From Carboxydocella thermautotrophica (GTDB taxonomy: Bacteria > Bacillota > GCA-003054495 > Carboxydocellales > Carboxydocellaceae): a stretch of 64,000 nt of DNA. The first letter of the stretch is position 1; each line of letters opens with the position of its first letter. Under the pieces are notes generated by a model. That model did not search any database. It saw only the letters and a program-made list of their open reading frames with translations, and was not told the origin of the DNA. Both the position numbers and the translations under genes were made by a program. Below are positions 1-11,190 of this stretch, piece after piece. Location of the stretch: assembly GCA_003054495.1 (NCBI GenBank), contig CP028514.1:12501-76500 (forward strand). The letters are read 5' to 3'.

Positions 1-2389
<2,389 letters not shown>

Positions 2390-2443
2390 AAAAGAACTCT
2401 GTGCGGTTTTGAGGGAGCAGTCACTTATCCCTTAAAAGAATAG

Positions 2444-2560
2444 TCCGGTGGCAATGGCGGTGGGGCAACACCCGTACCCATACCGAACACGGCAGTTAAG
2501 CCCACCAGCGCCGATGGTACTTGGACCGCAGGGTCCTGGGAGAGTAGGTCGCTGCCGGAC
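2444..2560 (+). rRNA. rrf: 5S ribosomal RNA
   Basis: About 117 nt with the 5S hallmarks: a 5' TCCGGTGGC pairing with the 3' GCTGCCGGA end, the CCCGTACCCATACCGAACAC loop, and the GGGAGAGTAGGTCGCTGC 3' half. It lies 55 nt after the 23S end, the usual Firmicutes order 23S-5S. An rnmV gene, whose product matures 5S precursors, is at 16833. Confidence 0.96.
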
Positions 2561-2568
2561 ACGAGTTA

Positions 2569-2606
2569 ACCCATCAAGCAGAAATGCTTGGTGGGTATTT
2601 TATTTA
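2569..2606 (+). terminator. Intrinsic terminator of the rRNA operon
   Basis: ACCCATCAAGCA and TGCTTGGTGGGT form a 12-bp stem (one G-U) around a GAAA tetraloop and are followed by ATTTTATTTATATT. Confidence 0.9.
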
Positions 2607-2727
2607 TATTCCATTTTTATCGAATTAAATTGACTACCGGAAGGAAGTTAACTGTAAGTGTAGAATAGAATATTTTGCTGAATAAAAGAGGTAAAGGATA
2701 AAACTAATTTTTAGGGGGAATTTAAAT

Positions 2728-3561
2728 TTGATTAATTATAAGATGGTTAATTATAAGGTTCAAATAAAGCCATTAGTAAAATGGGCAGGTGGTAAGACAC
2801 AACTTTTAGATACAATAACAAAATTTTTGCCTGAAAGTTTTGATAGATATATAGAACCATTTATTGGGGGAGGAGCTTTGTATTTTTTCTTAGAGCCAGA
2901 AAAGCCAATAATAATTGATAAAAACCATGAACTTATCAATTTTTATAGAGTGGTTAGGGATAATTTGGACGAAATGATTGAAGAATTAACAAGTTATAAA
3001 AATGATGCGGAGTTTTATTATTATATTAGAAAGTTACAGCCACACCAATTAACAAATATACAAAGAGCAGCAAGATTTCTTTACTTAAACAAAACTGGAT
3101 ATAATGGGCTTTGGAGGGTAAATAAAAAGGGAGAATTTAATGTACCTTTTGGAAAATATAAAAACCCTAAATTAATTGATAGAGAAAACTTAATGCGCGC
3201 AAGAGAATTATTAAAAAGAACTGAAATATTATTTGGTGATTTTGATATGTGTTTAGATTATGCAGACAAAAATACCTTTATCTATTTTGATCCCCCCTAT
3301 CATCCGCTTTCAGAAACATCGTCTTTTACTAGTTATACAAGCGACGATTTTACAGAGAAAGACCAGATCAGGTTAGCAAATATTTTTTGTGAATTAGATA
3401 GAAGAGGGAGTAAACTAATGTTAAGTAACTCTGATACTCCGTTTATTAAGGAACTTTATAAAGGATATAACATAGTTAAAGTTTATGCCAAAAGAGCTAT
3501 AAATTGTCGTCCGGATAAACGTGGCCCCATTTCTGAATTAATAATTAGAAATTATAGCTAA
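2728..3561 (+). CDS. DNA adenine methyltransferase, Dam/DpnM type (class D12)
   Basis: A 277-aa N6-adenine methyltransferase. Motif I-like EPFIGGGALYF (about residues 43-53) binds AdoMet, and the catalytic DPPY sits in IYFDPPYHPLSETSSFTSYT. The line-up with DpnM, including LKWAGGK-type N-terminus, GYNGLWRVN, FNVPFGKYKNPK and the C-terminal SELIIRNY, is close along the whole length, so GATC is the likely target; this is inferred, not tested. The TTG start at 2728 is chosen because AGGGGGA lies 9 nt upstream, while the ATG at 2743 has no RBS. It is first in a three-gene AT-rich restriction-modification operon right after the rRNA operon. Confidence 0.9.
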   Translation: MINYKMVNYKVQIKPLVKWAGGKTQLLDTITKFLPESFDRYIEPFIGGGALYFFLEPEKPIIIDKNHELINFYRVVRDNLDEMIEELTSYKNDAEFYYYIRKLQPHQLTNIQRAARFLYLNKTGYNGLWRVNKKGEFNVPFGKYKNPKLIDRENLMRARELLKRTEILFGDFDMCLDYADKNTFIYFDPPYHPLSETSSFTSYTSDDFTEKDQIRLANIFCELDRRGSKLMLSNSDTPFIKELYKGYNIVKVYAKRAINCRPDKRGPISELIIRNYS

Positions 3562-3586
3562 TGAAGAAGTAGAATAGGTGAGAAAA

Positions 3587-4735
3587 ATGGCAGGTTATAT
3601 TATTAACCTAAATTCAAATAGTGCTTTAGAACTATATATTAAGAATGGAGTTTATTCTACTTTGTTATCACCCCCGAATGGATATTGGAGAATACATCAT
3701 GAAGCCACTTTTGCTGATTATGCTACAATGAAACCAGGAGACAATATATATTTTTTTATTGACCGCAAAATTTATGGAATTGGGGAATTAGTAAATATAA
3801 ACGGAGATTGCAAGTTTTTAAACTATCCTGATGCTAATAAGCCATTATTACCTCCATATTCAGAATTGGAAAAAAAGTTGTTATGGAATGAAGGCCAAGG
3901 AAGTATAAACCAACGATGGATATGCGTATTTAAACCAAGTCCATATTTTTTTAAAGAAGGAATAGATATGGATGATGTTCTTGCCTCAAACCCGCCAGTA
4001 TTTCGTATGTTAAGAGCTTTTTGGAAGGTATCATTTATAAAAGTTGATGATGATGAAAACCAGGCTTTAATTGATATATTCTTGCGGCGTAACAAAAATA
4101 TTTTAACTAATCCAAAATCCCATGAATGTTTTTTTAGTGATTACATAAATCATCATTCTTTGTTAAGTAAAAAAATTACGCCAGATTATTTATTTAATTG
4201 TAACGACATTCTAAAAAGCTGTGCCGATGGAGATCGTCTTTCTCACGAAATGGCTCTAGAAGCAGGAATTCTTTTTCAGCTTTCTCAGAAAGAACCTAAT
4301 ACAATCAAGATATTTGGCGAATGGGATTATTTATCTCATCAAGTAATTGCGTCTCCTTTTAAGCCAATTGATTATATGGATAAAATGGATATTTTCGGAT
4401 ACTCCTATATTAAGGGATTTAAAAATACAAAATCGGAGTATATTGTAATTGAAAACAAAAAAGATATAGCAAGATTGGAAGATATTGAACAATTAATGAA
4501 GTATGTAGACTGGATTAGAGATGAATATGCTTTTGGTGATTATTCAATGATAAATGCATTTTTAGTTGCTTATGATTTTTCTAATGATGCTATACAAAAT
4601 TTAACAAATATAATACAAAGAAACTACTTAAAAGGAAGAAGACCCATCCAATCAAAAACCTGGACTGGATTAAAGTTAATAAAATACAAATATGATATAA
4701 GGAGTTCAAATATAAAGTTTGAAATATTTGTTTAG
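3587..4735 (+). CDS. Probable restriction endonuclease: PUA/EVE-like N-terminus plus PD-(D/E)XK nuclease
   Basis: 382 aa, not identified by name. The N-terminal about 170 residues look like an EVE/PUA-type base-reading fold (GYIINL at the start, YWRIHHEA, then MKPGDNIYFFIDRKIYGIGEL). The C-terminal half carries a probable PD-(D/E)XK core: an Asp in DKMDIFGY followed by YIVIENKKD, giving the E-x-K pair. It sits between two DNA methyltransferases, which supports a restriction role. ATG 3587 is preferred over GTG 3578 because TAGGTGAG is placed 5 nt before it. Strongly AT-rich codon use compared with the backbone suggests transfer. It could instead be a modification-dependent nuclease. Confidence 0.6.
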   Translation: MAGYIINLNSNSALELYIKNGVYSTLLSPPNGYWRIHHEATFADYATMKPGDNIYFFIDRKIYGIGELVNINGDCKFLNYPDANKPLLPPYSELEKKLLWNEGQGSINQRWICVFKPSPYFFKEGIDMDDVLASNPPVFRMLRAFWKVSFIKVDDDENQALIDIFLRRNKNILTNPKSHECFFSDYINHHSLLSKKITPDYLFNCNDILKSCADGDRLSHEMALEAGILFQLSQKEPNTIKIFGEWDYLSHQVIASPFKPIDYMDKMDIFGYSYIKGFKNTKSEYIVIENKKDIARLEDIEQLMKYVDWIRDEYAFGDYSMINAFLVAYDFSNDAIQNLTNIIQRNYLKGRRPIQSKTWTGLKLIKYKYDIRSSNIKFEIFV

Positions 4736-4747
4736 GAGAAATTATTT

Positions 4748-5545
4748 ATGGACAAAAAAGATGACTTATTTCAAGAGATTAATCTAGAAACAACTACGGT
4801 TTGGTCTTTTCCGGACAGGGGTAATTGGGCGACGCATAAAGGTGATTATAGGGGAAATTTTGCTCCACAAATTGCTAGAAATGTAATACTGAAATATTCT
4901 TCAGAAGGTGAATTAATTTTAGACCCTATGGTAGGCAGTGGGACTACACTCATTGAAGCTAAAATTTTAGGCAGGAAAGGCATAGGTGTTGATATAAATG
5001 AAAAAGCAATAAACATAACTAGGGAAAGAATAAAAATTGATTATAATAATACAGAAAGCAACTTTAAATTATTTAATGCTGATGCTCGTAATTTATATTT
5101 TATTAAAGACGAAAGTATAGATTTAATTTTAACTCACCCGCCTTATTTGAATATAATATCTTATTCTGAAGGTAAAATAGATGGCGATTTGTCTAATATT
5201 TCTGGTGTCAAAAAATTTTGTGATGAGCTTGAAATAATAATTGCAGAGTTATATCGCGTTCTAAAACCTAATAGGTATTGTGCGATTTTAATTGGTGATA
5301 CCAGAAAGGGCAGACATTACGTTCCTTTAGCTTATTATGTGATGGAACGTTTTTTAAATCAAGGATTTGCCCTTAAAGAAGATATAATAAAAATTCAGCA
5401 TAATTGTAAAACTACAGAAGGAATATGGCGCAATAAAGCTAATCAACTGGATTTTTATTTAATTATGCATGAGCATTTGTTTGTTTTTAGAAAACCGAAA
5501 CCAAATGAGGACTTGAGTAAAATTAGATATAGTATAAAAAAGTAA
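4748..5545 (+). CDS. Second DNA methyltransferase of the R-M island (N4-cytosine/N6-adenine type)
   Basis: 265 aa. The AdoMet motif DPMVGSGTTLIEA (about residues 58-70) precedes the catalytic motif HPPY in LILTHPPYLNIISYS (about 125-140), so the order is I then IV, as in gamma-like enzymes. The N-terminal FPDRGNWATHKGDYRGNF block is typical of a group of solitary and R-M methylases. It starts 12 nt after the nuclease gene with AGGAG upstream and ends in a strong terminator, closing the operon. Its target base is not readable. In DpnII systems a second methylase protects single-stranded DNA; whether this one does so is speculation. Confidence 0.85.
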   Translation: MDKKDDLFQEINLETTTVWSFPDRGNWATHKGDYRGNFAPQIARNVILKYSSEGELILDPMVGSGTTLIEAKILGRKGIGVDINEKAINITRERIKIDYNNTESNFKLFNADARNLYFIKDESIDLILTHPPYLNIISYSEGKIDGDLSNISGVKKFCDELEIIIAELYRVLKPNRYCAILIGDTRKGRHYVPLAYYVMERFLNQGFALKEDIIKIQHNCKTTEGIWRNKANQLDFYLIMHEHLFVFRKPKPNEDLSKIRYSIKK

Positions 5546-5572
5546 AAGGACTGTCCCAGCGACAGTCCTTTT
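5544..5572. terminator. Bidirectional terminator between R-M operon and lytic transglycosylase gene
   Basis: AAAAGGACTGTC and GACAGTCCTTTT form a perfect 12-bp stem with a CCAGC loop. A/T runs on both sides serve both converging genes; both stop codons touch the stem. Confidence 0.9.
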
Positions 5573-6152
5573 AGGCTTCCAGCTCCAACTTATTAAACAA
5601 AACCCGTTTCACATAGTTTTGCGTTTCCTGATAAGGGGGAATATTATTACCGTACTTTTTCACAGCATGGGGACCAGCATTATAGGCCGCTACAGCCAGG
5701 GCTTCATTGCCCCCAAACTGGTCCAGCAGTTGCCTTAAATATTTTGTACCCCCTTCGATATTCTGGGCTGGATCGAAAGCATTGGTTACTCCAAGCGCGC
5801 GGGCAGTAGCAGGCATTAACTGCATCAGCCCCTGGGCCCCGACGCGGGAAATAGCATGGGGATTAAAACTGGACTCCGCTTGAATTACAGCAGTGATCAG
5901 ATCCGGATCAACCCCGTATTTTTGTGCCGCTTGCTGAATTAATGGAGCGAAAGCAGCAGGGGCTTTAATCGCACCTGAAACTTGCTGTCGCGTAGTTTCC
6001 GCTTTTTGCTCGGCCTGCGCAACAGCAGATTGCAAGATCTCAGCAAAACTGGCAGTATTGTCAGTATTAAGAGAATTAGGTAACTGGTTTTGACTAAAAG
6101 TAGAGGTCAAAATCTGCCAGCGCCAGAGAAACAGGAGCAGTTCAATATCCAC
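5571..6152 (-). CDS. Lytic transglycosylase, SLT domain (MltE/Slt70-like)
   Basis: 193 aa from a GTG start at 6152, chosen because AGAGGTGA lies 6 nt upstream. The C-terminal two thirds is a soluble lytic transglycosylase domain that cleaves the MurNAc-GlcNAc bond: [20 protein letters not shown] carries the catalytic Glu, followed by [10 protein letters not shown] and the [12 protein letters not shown] motif. The N-terminus has a short hydrophobic stretch ([10 protein letters not shown]) but no clear signal peptidase site, so export is uncertain. The linker is Ala/Gln rich. It forms a minus-strand pair with the upstream HTH gene. Confidence 0.88.
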   Translation of the reverse strand: MDIELLLFLWRWQILTSTFSQNQLPNSLNTDNTASFAEILQSAVAQAEQKAETTRQQVSGAIKAPAAFAPLIQQAAQKYGVDPDLITAVIQAESSFNPHAISRVGAQGLMQLMPATARALGVTNAFDPAQNIEGGTKYLRQLLDQFGGNEALAVAAYNAGPHAVKKYGNNIPPYQETQNYVKRVLFNKLELEA

Positions 6153-6187
6153 CGCTATCACCTCTACTCTTAGTTTAAACCAAAGGT

Positions 6188-6418
6188 TCATCTCTGTAAA
6201 GAATGAGAATTTATCCAGGACTGATATCGGTGGCGGAGATGAGCCTGTTCGATTTCATAGCGCAGCTGTTTTAAAGTGAAGTAATCAATACCCAGGCTGC
6301 TGGAAACTTCAAAGTCATCTTTGCCTTTTTGCCAGAGCGATACTATCCGTTTGACATTGGTACGATACTTTTTGCTTAATTTAGCAAAATCGATAATGTC
6401 TTCCCGTTTTTTCTTCAT
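6188..6418 (-). CDS. Small helix-turn-helix-like protein, function unknown
   Basis: 76 aa, highly charged, starting at ATG 6418 with GGAGGGATTCTT directly upstream. The middle part ([36 protein letters not shown]) has the look of a helix-turn-helix in which a small protein counts through a Trp-Gln-Lys helix and a recognition helix. No specific family is recognised. It precedes the lytic transglycosylase gene on the same strand and is divergent from the decarboxylase gene. Confidence 0.65.
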   Translation of the reverse strand: MKKKREDIIDFAKLSKKYRTNVKRIVSLWQKGKDDFEVSSSLGIDYFTLKQLRYEIEQAHLRHRYQSWINSHSLQR

Positions 6419-6486
6419 AAGAATCCCTCCATTTTCCCCGGTACAACTATTTTTCGCTTTTCCTTTTCTGATATGAGTTAAAACTT

Positions 6487-6515
6487 TTGGCACAGCTGCG
6501 GGCTTATGGTAAAAT
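6487..6515 (+). promoter_or_regulatory. Sigma-A promoter for the decarboxylase-tmk operon
   Basis: TTGGCA (6487-6492), 17-nt spacer, TAAAAT (6510-6515). The predicted start of transcription is at about 6522, essentially at the ATG at 6523, so the mRNA may be leaderless. Confidence 0.6.
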
Positions 6516-6522
6516 AAAAATT

Positions 6523-7896
6523 ATGAACAAACAAGCAGATTGTCCAATTTTTGATGCCATAAATGAATATCTGGCCCAAAAGGGAGATTGCTGGCATATG
6601 CCGGGCCATGGTCAGGGCCGGGCTTTTCAATCCCTTTGGCCAGAGCTGGCTGCGGTTGCCCGCTGGGATGTCACCGAGATCCCGGGACTGGATAGCTGGC
6701 ATCAGCCAGAGGGTTGTATTGCAGCTGCGGAAAAACTGCTGGCAGAGGCATATCAAACCCAGGCTTCCTTTTTTCTGGTGGAAGGAGCTTCAGCGGGAAT
6801 CTGGGCCATGATGGCAGCGGTGGTCTCGCAAAATGGAAACAGAATAGCTATACCGCGCTGGGCTCATGCCAGTGTCTTCCATGCTCTGGTGCTGACGGGG
6901 GCGGAACCGGTATTTTACCCTCCAGTTTTTTTGCCGGAATGGCAGCTGATTATCGGGCCAGAAACTGAAGGGGTTGCGCTGGATAGTGATGGTATTTTCT
7001 TTTTGTACCCTTCCTATGAAGGGGTAGCCTGGCCTCTTAAAGACTGGATGCTGGCAAATAGCTACAACACCACTGCACCTGTTCTGGTAGATGAGGCCCA
7101 TGGCGCATTATTTCCCTGGCATGAAAGGCTGCCTGTAAGTGCCATCACTTCAGGCTGTGACGGGGTGGTGCATGGGTTGCATAAAACCGGTCCGGCTCTG
7201 ACACAGACGGGTTATCTGCACCTGCCCACTGCGAAACTAAAGGCTGACTGGGTGCGAAAGAACCTATCGCTACTCACTACAACCAGCCCTTCCTATTTGT
7301 TTATGGCGGCACTGGATCTAGCGCGCAGGGAGCTGTATTTTCATGGCCGGGAAAAAATCGAGCAGATGCTGGAGTGGGCGGAACAATTGCGCTGGGAGCT
7401 GGAGAGGATAGGGATAGAAGTATTAAAACCAGAGCAATTACCAGCCGGCTACCAGCTGGATAGGACCAGGCTTTTGTTGAGGTTGGAAGGATATACAGGA
7501 GTAGAAGTGGCTACTCATTTAAGACAGAAGGGGATAGTGGTAGAAAAATACGAGGCAGATCGGGTCCTGTTATTGATAAACTATGACTTCAATCCAGAAC
7601 AGGGGAAAAGATTAATCGAGGCTTTAGGCCAATTAAAACCAAAAACGGGGAAACCTAACTGCTGGAAAGAACAATTTTATCCTGAGGAGAACCGCCTGGT
7701 CATGTTGCCCCGGGAAGCCTGGCTGGCCAAGAAAGAACGGGTAGCAACAAATCAGGCCAAAGACAGAGTGGCAGCCCAAACGGTAGCACCATGCCCACCG
7801 GGTTTGGCAATAGTTTGTCCCGGGGAAGTAATTCAGGCTGATACCATCGCTGCACTGGAGGCCTGGGGTATTGAGGAAATTTGGGTGGTGAAATAG
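6523..7896 (+). CDS. PLP-dependent Orn/Lys/Arg decarboxylase family protein (YaaO-like)
   Basis: 457 aa, fold-type I PLP enzyme of the aminotransferase-like Orn/Lys/Arg decarboxylase group. The N-terminal HMPGHGQGRAF motif is the family signature. VLVDEAHGA (about residue 185-195) supplies the PLP-ring Asp, and GLHKTGPALTQTG carries the Schiff-base Lys. A C-terminal domain follows. The length is like YaaO (about 480 aa). In Firmicutes this gene precedes tmk, as here, where tmk starts at the next base. The substrate is not determinable. The ATG at 6523 fits family N-termini although it has no Shine-Dalgarno sequence. Confidence 0.85.
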   Translation: MNKQADCPIFDAINEYLAQKGDCWHMPGHGQGRAFQSLWPELAAVARWDVTEIPGLDSWHQPEGCIAAAEKLLAEAYQTQASFFLVEGASAGIWAMMAAVVSQNGNRIAIPRWAHASVFHALVLTGAEPVFYPPVFLPEWQLIIGPETEGVALDSDGIFFLYPSYEGVAWPLKDWMLANSYNTTAPVLVDEAHGALFPWHERLPVSAITSGCDGVVHGLHKTGPALTQTGYLHLPTAKLKADWVRKNLSLLTTTSPSYLFMAALDLARRELYFHGREKIEQMLEWAEQLRWELERIGIEVLKPEQLPAGYQLDRTRLLLRLEGYTGVEVATHLRQKGIVVEKYEADRVLLLINYDFNPEQGKRLIEALGQLKPKTGKPNCWKEQFYPEENRLVMLPREAWLAKKERVATNQAKDRVAAQTVAPCPPGLAIVCPGEVIQADTIAALEAWGIEEIWVVK

Positions 7897-8535
7897 TTGC
7901 GGACAGGAAAATTTATCGTATTTGAAGGACCGGATGGAGCGGGAAAATCGACGGTATTACAGGAAATAACCAGTAAACTGCAACAGACTGGTGTCAGTTA
8001 TCTTACCACCAGGGAACCCGGGGGGACCAGAGAAGGACAGCTATTGCGGGAATTGTTGCTTAGAACTGATTACGAATGGTGTGGTGAGGCTGAGGCCTTT
8101 CTATACTGTGCTGACCGAGTGCAGCATGTCAGGCGCTTGATTTTGCCGGCGCTGGCAGAAGGGAAAATAGTGCTCAGTGACCGATACTATTACAGCACAC
8201 TGGCTTATCAGGGTTACGGACGAGGCTGGAATTTGACCTTTTTACGGCAAATTAACCAGATGGCTACCCTGGGAGTGGAGCCGGACCTGGTTTTCCTCTT
8301 TGATATTGAACCAGAACTGGGATTAAGCCGGGTTAAGAAAAATCGCCAGGGACAAGCCCCTGACCGTCTGGAACAGGAAGAGCTGGCCTTTCACCAAAGG
8401 GTGCGGCAAGGTTATCTGGAATTGGCCAGAGAGCAAAACTGGGAAATCATCGATGGCAGTCGCGACCTGGCTGAAGTGGTAGATTTGGTTTGGCAGATCC
8501 TGCAGCAAAGGATGAGAGAAAATGAAAATATCTGA
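7897..8535 (+). CDS. tmk: dTMP kinase
   Basis: 212 aa. Phosphorylates dTMP to dTDP for DNA synthesis. P-loop FEGPDGAGKST at residues 8-18; TREPGGT (the DR/EPGG motif) at about 39-45; DRYYYSTLAYQGYGRG as the LID/substrate segment. The TTG start follows the preceding stop codon directly, with GGGTGGTG as RBS, so translation is coupled. It overlaps yaaR by 14 nt. Confidence 0.95.
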   Translation: MRTGKFIVFEGPDGAGKSTVLQEITSKLQQTGVSYLTTREPGGTREGQLLRELLLRTDYEWCGEAEAFLYCADRVQHVRRLILPALAEGKIVLSDRYYYSTLAYQGYGRGWNLTFLRQINQMATLGVEPDLVFLFDIEPELGLSRVKKNRQGQAPDRLEQEELAFHQRVRQGYLELAREQNWEIIDGSRDLAEVVDLVWQILQQRMRENENI

Positions 8536-8974
8536 TTTACGTCGTGGGCCCGGGGGTTTGCCGGGAATTGATGGTCCCGGGCGGGAAAAAGATGGCGAGG
8601 CTCGCAGGGCTGATTTTAATGATCAGCTCATCAAGGCCCAGACCACGGAAACCAGAAAACAGCTGGATAAATTAATCAAAGATATTGAAGTACAGGGCCA
8701 GCGGCTGGCCAATCACCGAACCCTGGTGGAACTGAAAAGATATAAGGAAATGGTGCGTAACTTTTTGCGGGAGGTAGTTTCATCTGGCTATCAGGTCCGG
8801 GAAGAAACGGGCTGGGACCGTCGAGGCCGATATAAAGTGCATGTCCTGGTGGATAAAGTCAATGCCAAACTGGAGGAATTGACCGAGGAGATTTTGCAAA
8901 AAGAAAAAAGCCAGGTGGAAATACTGGCCCGGGTAGATGAAATTCGGGGCTTACTGGTAGATATGTATACCTGA
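8522..8974 (+). CDS. yaaR: YaaR family protein (DUF327)
   Basis: 150 aa, mostly helical and charged, with the family core QLDKLIKDIEVQGQRLANHRTLVELKRYK and the C-terminal VDKVNAKLEELTEEIL stretch. No enzymatic motif is visible; function unknown. The N-terminus is Gly/Pro/Arg rich. The position between tmk and holB is exactly that in B. subtilis and supports the assignment. GATGAGAGAA upstream serves as a weak RBS. Confidence 0.88.
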   Translation: MKISDLRRGPGGLPGIDGPGREKDGEARRADFNDQLIKAQTTETRKQLDKLIKDIEVQGQRLANHRTLVELKRYKEMVRNFLREVVSSGYQVREETGWDRRGRYKVHVLVDKVNAKLEELTEEILQKEKSQVEILARVDEIRGLLVDMYT

Positions 8975-8988
8975 ATTAAGTGGTGAAC

Positions 8989-9984
8989 ATGATGTTGAAG
9001 GAAATTATCGGGCATAAACAGTTAGTCCGTTTTCTTTTAAAAAACCTCAAAAACCAGCAAATGGCCCATGCTTACATTTTTCAAGGACCGGTGGGAATTG
9101 GGAAAAGGGTGGTAGCCCAGGCTTTTGCCCAGGCTTTTTTATGCCTTCTGCCCCGGGAGGATGGGGATGCCTGTCAGAGTTGCCAGGCTTGTTATCTTTT
9201 TCAAGCCGGGACTCATCCTGAGTTTATCCAAATCCAGCCGGAAGGTAACTCTATTAAGATAGAGCAGGTTCGGCAGTTACAGCAGACCCTGACATTGAAA
9301 CCTGTGCTGGAGCGGGGACGAGTCGTTTTGATCCAGCAGGCTGATGGGATGACTGAGGAAAGTGCCAATAGCCTGCTAAAAATTCTGGAAGAGCCGCCGG
9401 AAAGAACCGTATTTCTTCTCCTGACTGACCGGCCTTTTGCTTTACTGGAAACCATTCGTTCCCGCTGTCAGACTTTGCAGTTTTACCCTCTCAATAATGA
9501 GGAAATGCGGGAATTTGCCGGCAAGGTGATGCCGGAAGGCTGGCAGGGGGAGATTGAGACCCTCTTGTTGCTGGCAGAAGGGATTCCGGGCAAACTGGAG
9601 GAATTTTTGCAGGAAAAAGGTCTGGCTTTGACTCGTCAACAGGTTATCACGGGATTAAAAGATATTTTAGCCCAGGGGGTTAGTTGCTGTTTTAGACAGG
9701 CAGAGGAATGGGAAAAAGAAAAGGAACTGCTGTCTGTCAAACTGGAAATTCTCCTGAGTATTTTTCGGGATTTGCTGGTTCATGAGCTGGCAGCAGAAAA
9801 TCAACTGACCTTAAATAGGGATTGTGAGCCATTGTTAAAGGAAATGAAACAGCGTCTACAGCGGGAACAGATACTGGTTATCACAGACAGTATCCTAAAG
9901 GCCCAGCGCCTGCTGACTACCAATGTAAACATCCGGCTCTTGCTGGAATGGCTGTTTCTGCAAATCGCCAGATACGGAGGTTAG
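8989..9984 (+). CDS. holB: DNA polymerase III delta' subunit
   Basis: 331 aa, clamp-loader AAA+ subunit. HAYIFQGPVGIGKRVVAQAF is the P-loop region; Zn-module cysteines lie in CQSCQACYLFQ; SANSLLKILEEPPERTVFLL is the SRC-family sensor-1 block, followed by IRSRCQ with the arginine finger. The start is ambiguous (GTG 8980, ATG 8989 or ATG 8992); AAGTGGTGA best supports the ATGs. It starts 15 nt after yaaR and is followed 5 nt later by yaaT, as in B. subtilis. Confidence 0.93.
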   Translation: MMLKEIIGHKQLVRFLLKNLKNQQMAHAYIFQGPVGIGKRVVAQAFAQAFLCLLPREDGDACQSCQACYLFQAGTHPEFIQIQPEGNSIKIEQVRQLQQTLTLKPVLERGRVVLIQQADGMTEESANSLLKILEEPPERTVFLLLTDRPFALLETIRSRCQTLQFYPLNNEEMREFAGKVMPEGWQGEIETLLLLAEGIPGKLEEFLQEKGLALTRQQVITGLKDILAQGVSCCFRQAEEWEKEKELLSVKLEILLSIFRDLLVHELAAENQLTLNRDCEPLLKEMKQRLQREQILVITDSILKAQRLLTTNVNIRLLLEWLFLQIARYGG

Positions 9985-9989
9985 AATAA

Positions 9990-10805
9990 ATGGTAAAAGT
10001 AGTAGGAGTGCGCTTTAAGGAAGCGGGCAAGATCTATTATTTTGATCCCGGGCCCTGGGAGGTAAAAGCCGGTGATCATGTGATTGTGGAAACAGCCCGC
10101 GGGATTGAATATGGTCAATGTGTGACCGGGATCAGGGAAATTGCGGAGGAAGATGTAGTTCAGCCTTTAAAACAGGTTATTCGGATTGCAAATCCCGAAG
10201 ATGCGGAAATTGTAAAAGAAAATGAAGAAAAGGAAAAACAGGCCTTCAAAATCTGTTTGGAAAAGATTCAGGAACATGGCTTGCCCATGAAACTGGTAGG
10301 GGTGGAATACACCTTTGACCGCAGTAAAATCATTTTCTATTTTACTGCGGATGGCCGGATTGATTTCCGGGCCCTGGTCCGGGACCTGGCCGCTATTTTC
10401 CGTACCCGGATTGAGTTAAGGCAAATCGGAGTAAGGGATGAGGCCAAGATGCTGGGCGGGCTGGCCAGCTGTGGTCGGGTCTTGTGTTGTAAAACATTCC
10501 TGGGGGAATTTGTCCCTGTTTCCATCAAAATGGCTAAAGAACAGAACTTATCCCTTAACCCGACTAAAATTTCCGGTATCTGTGGGCGTTTGATGTGTTG
10601 CCTTAAGTATGAAAATGATGTTTATGAAGAAGAGAAAAAGGATTATCCACCTCTGGGAACCTGGGTTAACCTTCCGGCGGGAGAAGGAAAAATAGTTGCT
10701 GCTAATATTTTAAAGAAAACCGTTAGTGTGGAAATGAAGGAAAGCAAACACATTGTGGAAGTTCCTCTGGATGAAGCGAAAAGACTCCTCAACAACAAGG
10801 AGTGA
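9990..10805 (+). CDS. ricT: RicT/YaaT, PSP1-domain protein of the Y-complex
   Basis: 271 aa. The C-terminal half has the family cysteines: [14 protein letters not shown] and [14 protein letters not shown] (about residues 155-205). In B. subtilis these bind Fe-S clusters when RicT acts with RicA and RicF to promote RNase Y processing, sporulation and competence. ricA and ricF are not in this window. It follows holB by 5 nt with GGAGG upstream. Assignment rests on the motif and the conserved neighbours holB and yabA. Confidence 0.93.
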   Translation: MVKVVGVRFKEAGKIYYFDPGPWEVKAGDHVIVETARGIEYGQCVTGIREIAEEDVVQPLKQVIRIANPEDAEIVKENEEKEKQAFKICLEKIQEHGLPMKLVGVEYTFDRSKIIFYFTADGRIDFRALVRDLAAIFRTRIELRQIGVRDEAKMLGGLASCGRVLCCKTFLGEFVPVSIKMAKEQNLSLNPTKISGICGRLMCCLKYENDVYEEEKKDYPPLGTWVNLPAGEGKIVAANILKKTVSVEMKESKHIVEVPLDEAKRLLNNKE

Positions 10806-10809
10806 GAGC

Positions 10810-11190
10810 ATGCAGCTCATCAAAAAAATCACCGAGCTGGAAATTATCATCAAACATTTGCTGGATGAGTTACAGGAATTAAAAGAAAAGGCATTAAACC
10901 TGGAAGAGGAAAATGAAAAACTGCGCCGGGAAGTGACAGAAATCTACCAGAATTATCTGCAAGGAGAAGTACAGATAAAAAAGATGGAAAGGAAGCCCTT
11001 GAAACCGGTGGGGGGCGAAGGTTATGATAACCTGGCTCGTTTATATAATGAGGGTTTTCATATTTGCAATCTGCATTTTGGGCAAATGCGCCAGGAAGGG
11101 GACTGTCTCTTTTGTATGGGCTTCTTAAAAAAATCCCTGGAAAGGGAGGAAAACCAACTTGGTCCGATTGGAGCCAGGAGAAAGAATTGA
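10810..11190 (+). CDS. yabA: YabA, negative regulator of replication initiation
   Basis: 126 aa. The N-terminal half is a leucine-zipper coiled coil ([15 protein letters not shown] through [11 protein letters not shown]), used for tetramerisation. The C-terminal zinc-binding part shows H-x-C-x2-H (HICNLHF) and C-x2-C (CLFC). YabA bridges DnaA and DnaN in B. subtilis to limit initiation. ATG 10810 is chosen because AAGGAGTGAGAGC precedes it; an upstream in-frame start lies inside ricT without an RBS. It overlaps the next gene by 32 nt. Confidence 0.93.
   Translation: MQLIKKITELEIIIKHLLDELQELKEKALNLEEENEKLRREVTEIYQNYLQGEVQIKKMERKPLKPVGGEGYDNLARLYNEGFHICNLHFGQMRQEGDCLFCMGFLKKSLEREENQLGPIGARRKN

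Noticed and set aside
2561-2727. tRNA genes after the 5S rRNA
   Set aside because: No cloverleaf with GTTCGA-type T-loop was found; only a terminator and AT-rich DNA are present. No tRNA gene was seen elsewhere in the window either.
8980-8988. GTG start for holB at 8980
   Set aside because: No Shine-Dalgarno sequence before it; the AAGTGGTGA itself is better used as RBS for the ATG codons at 8989 and 8992.
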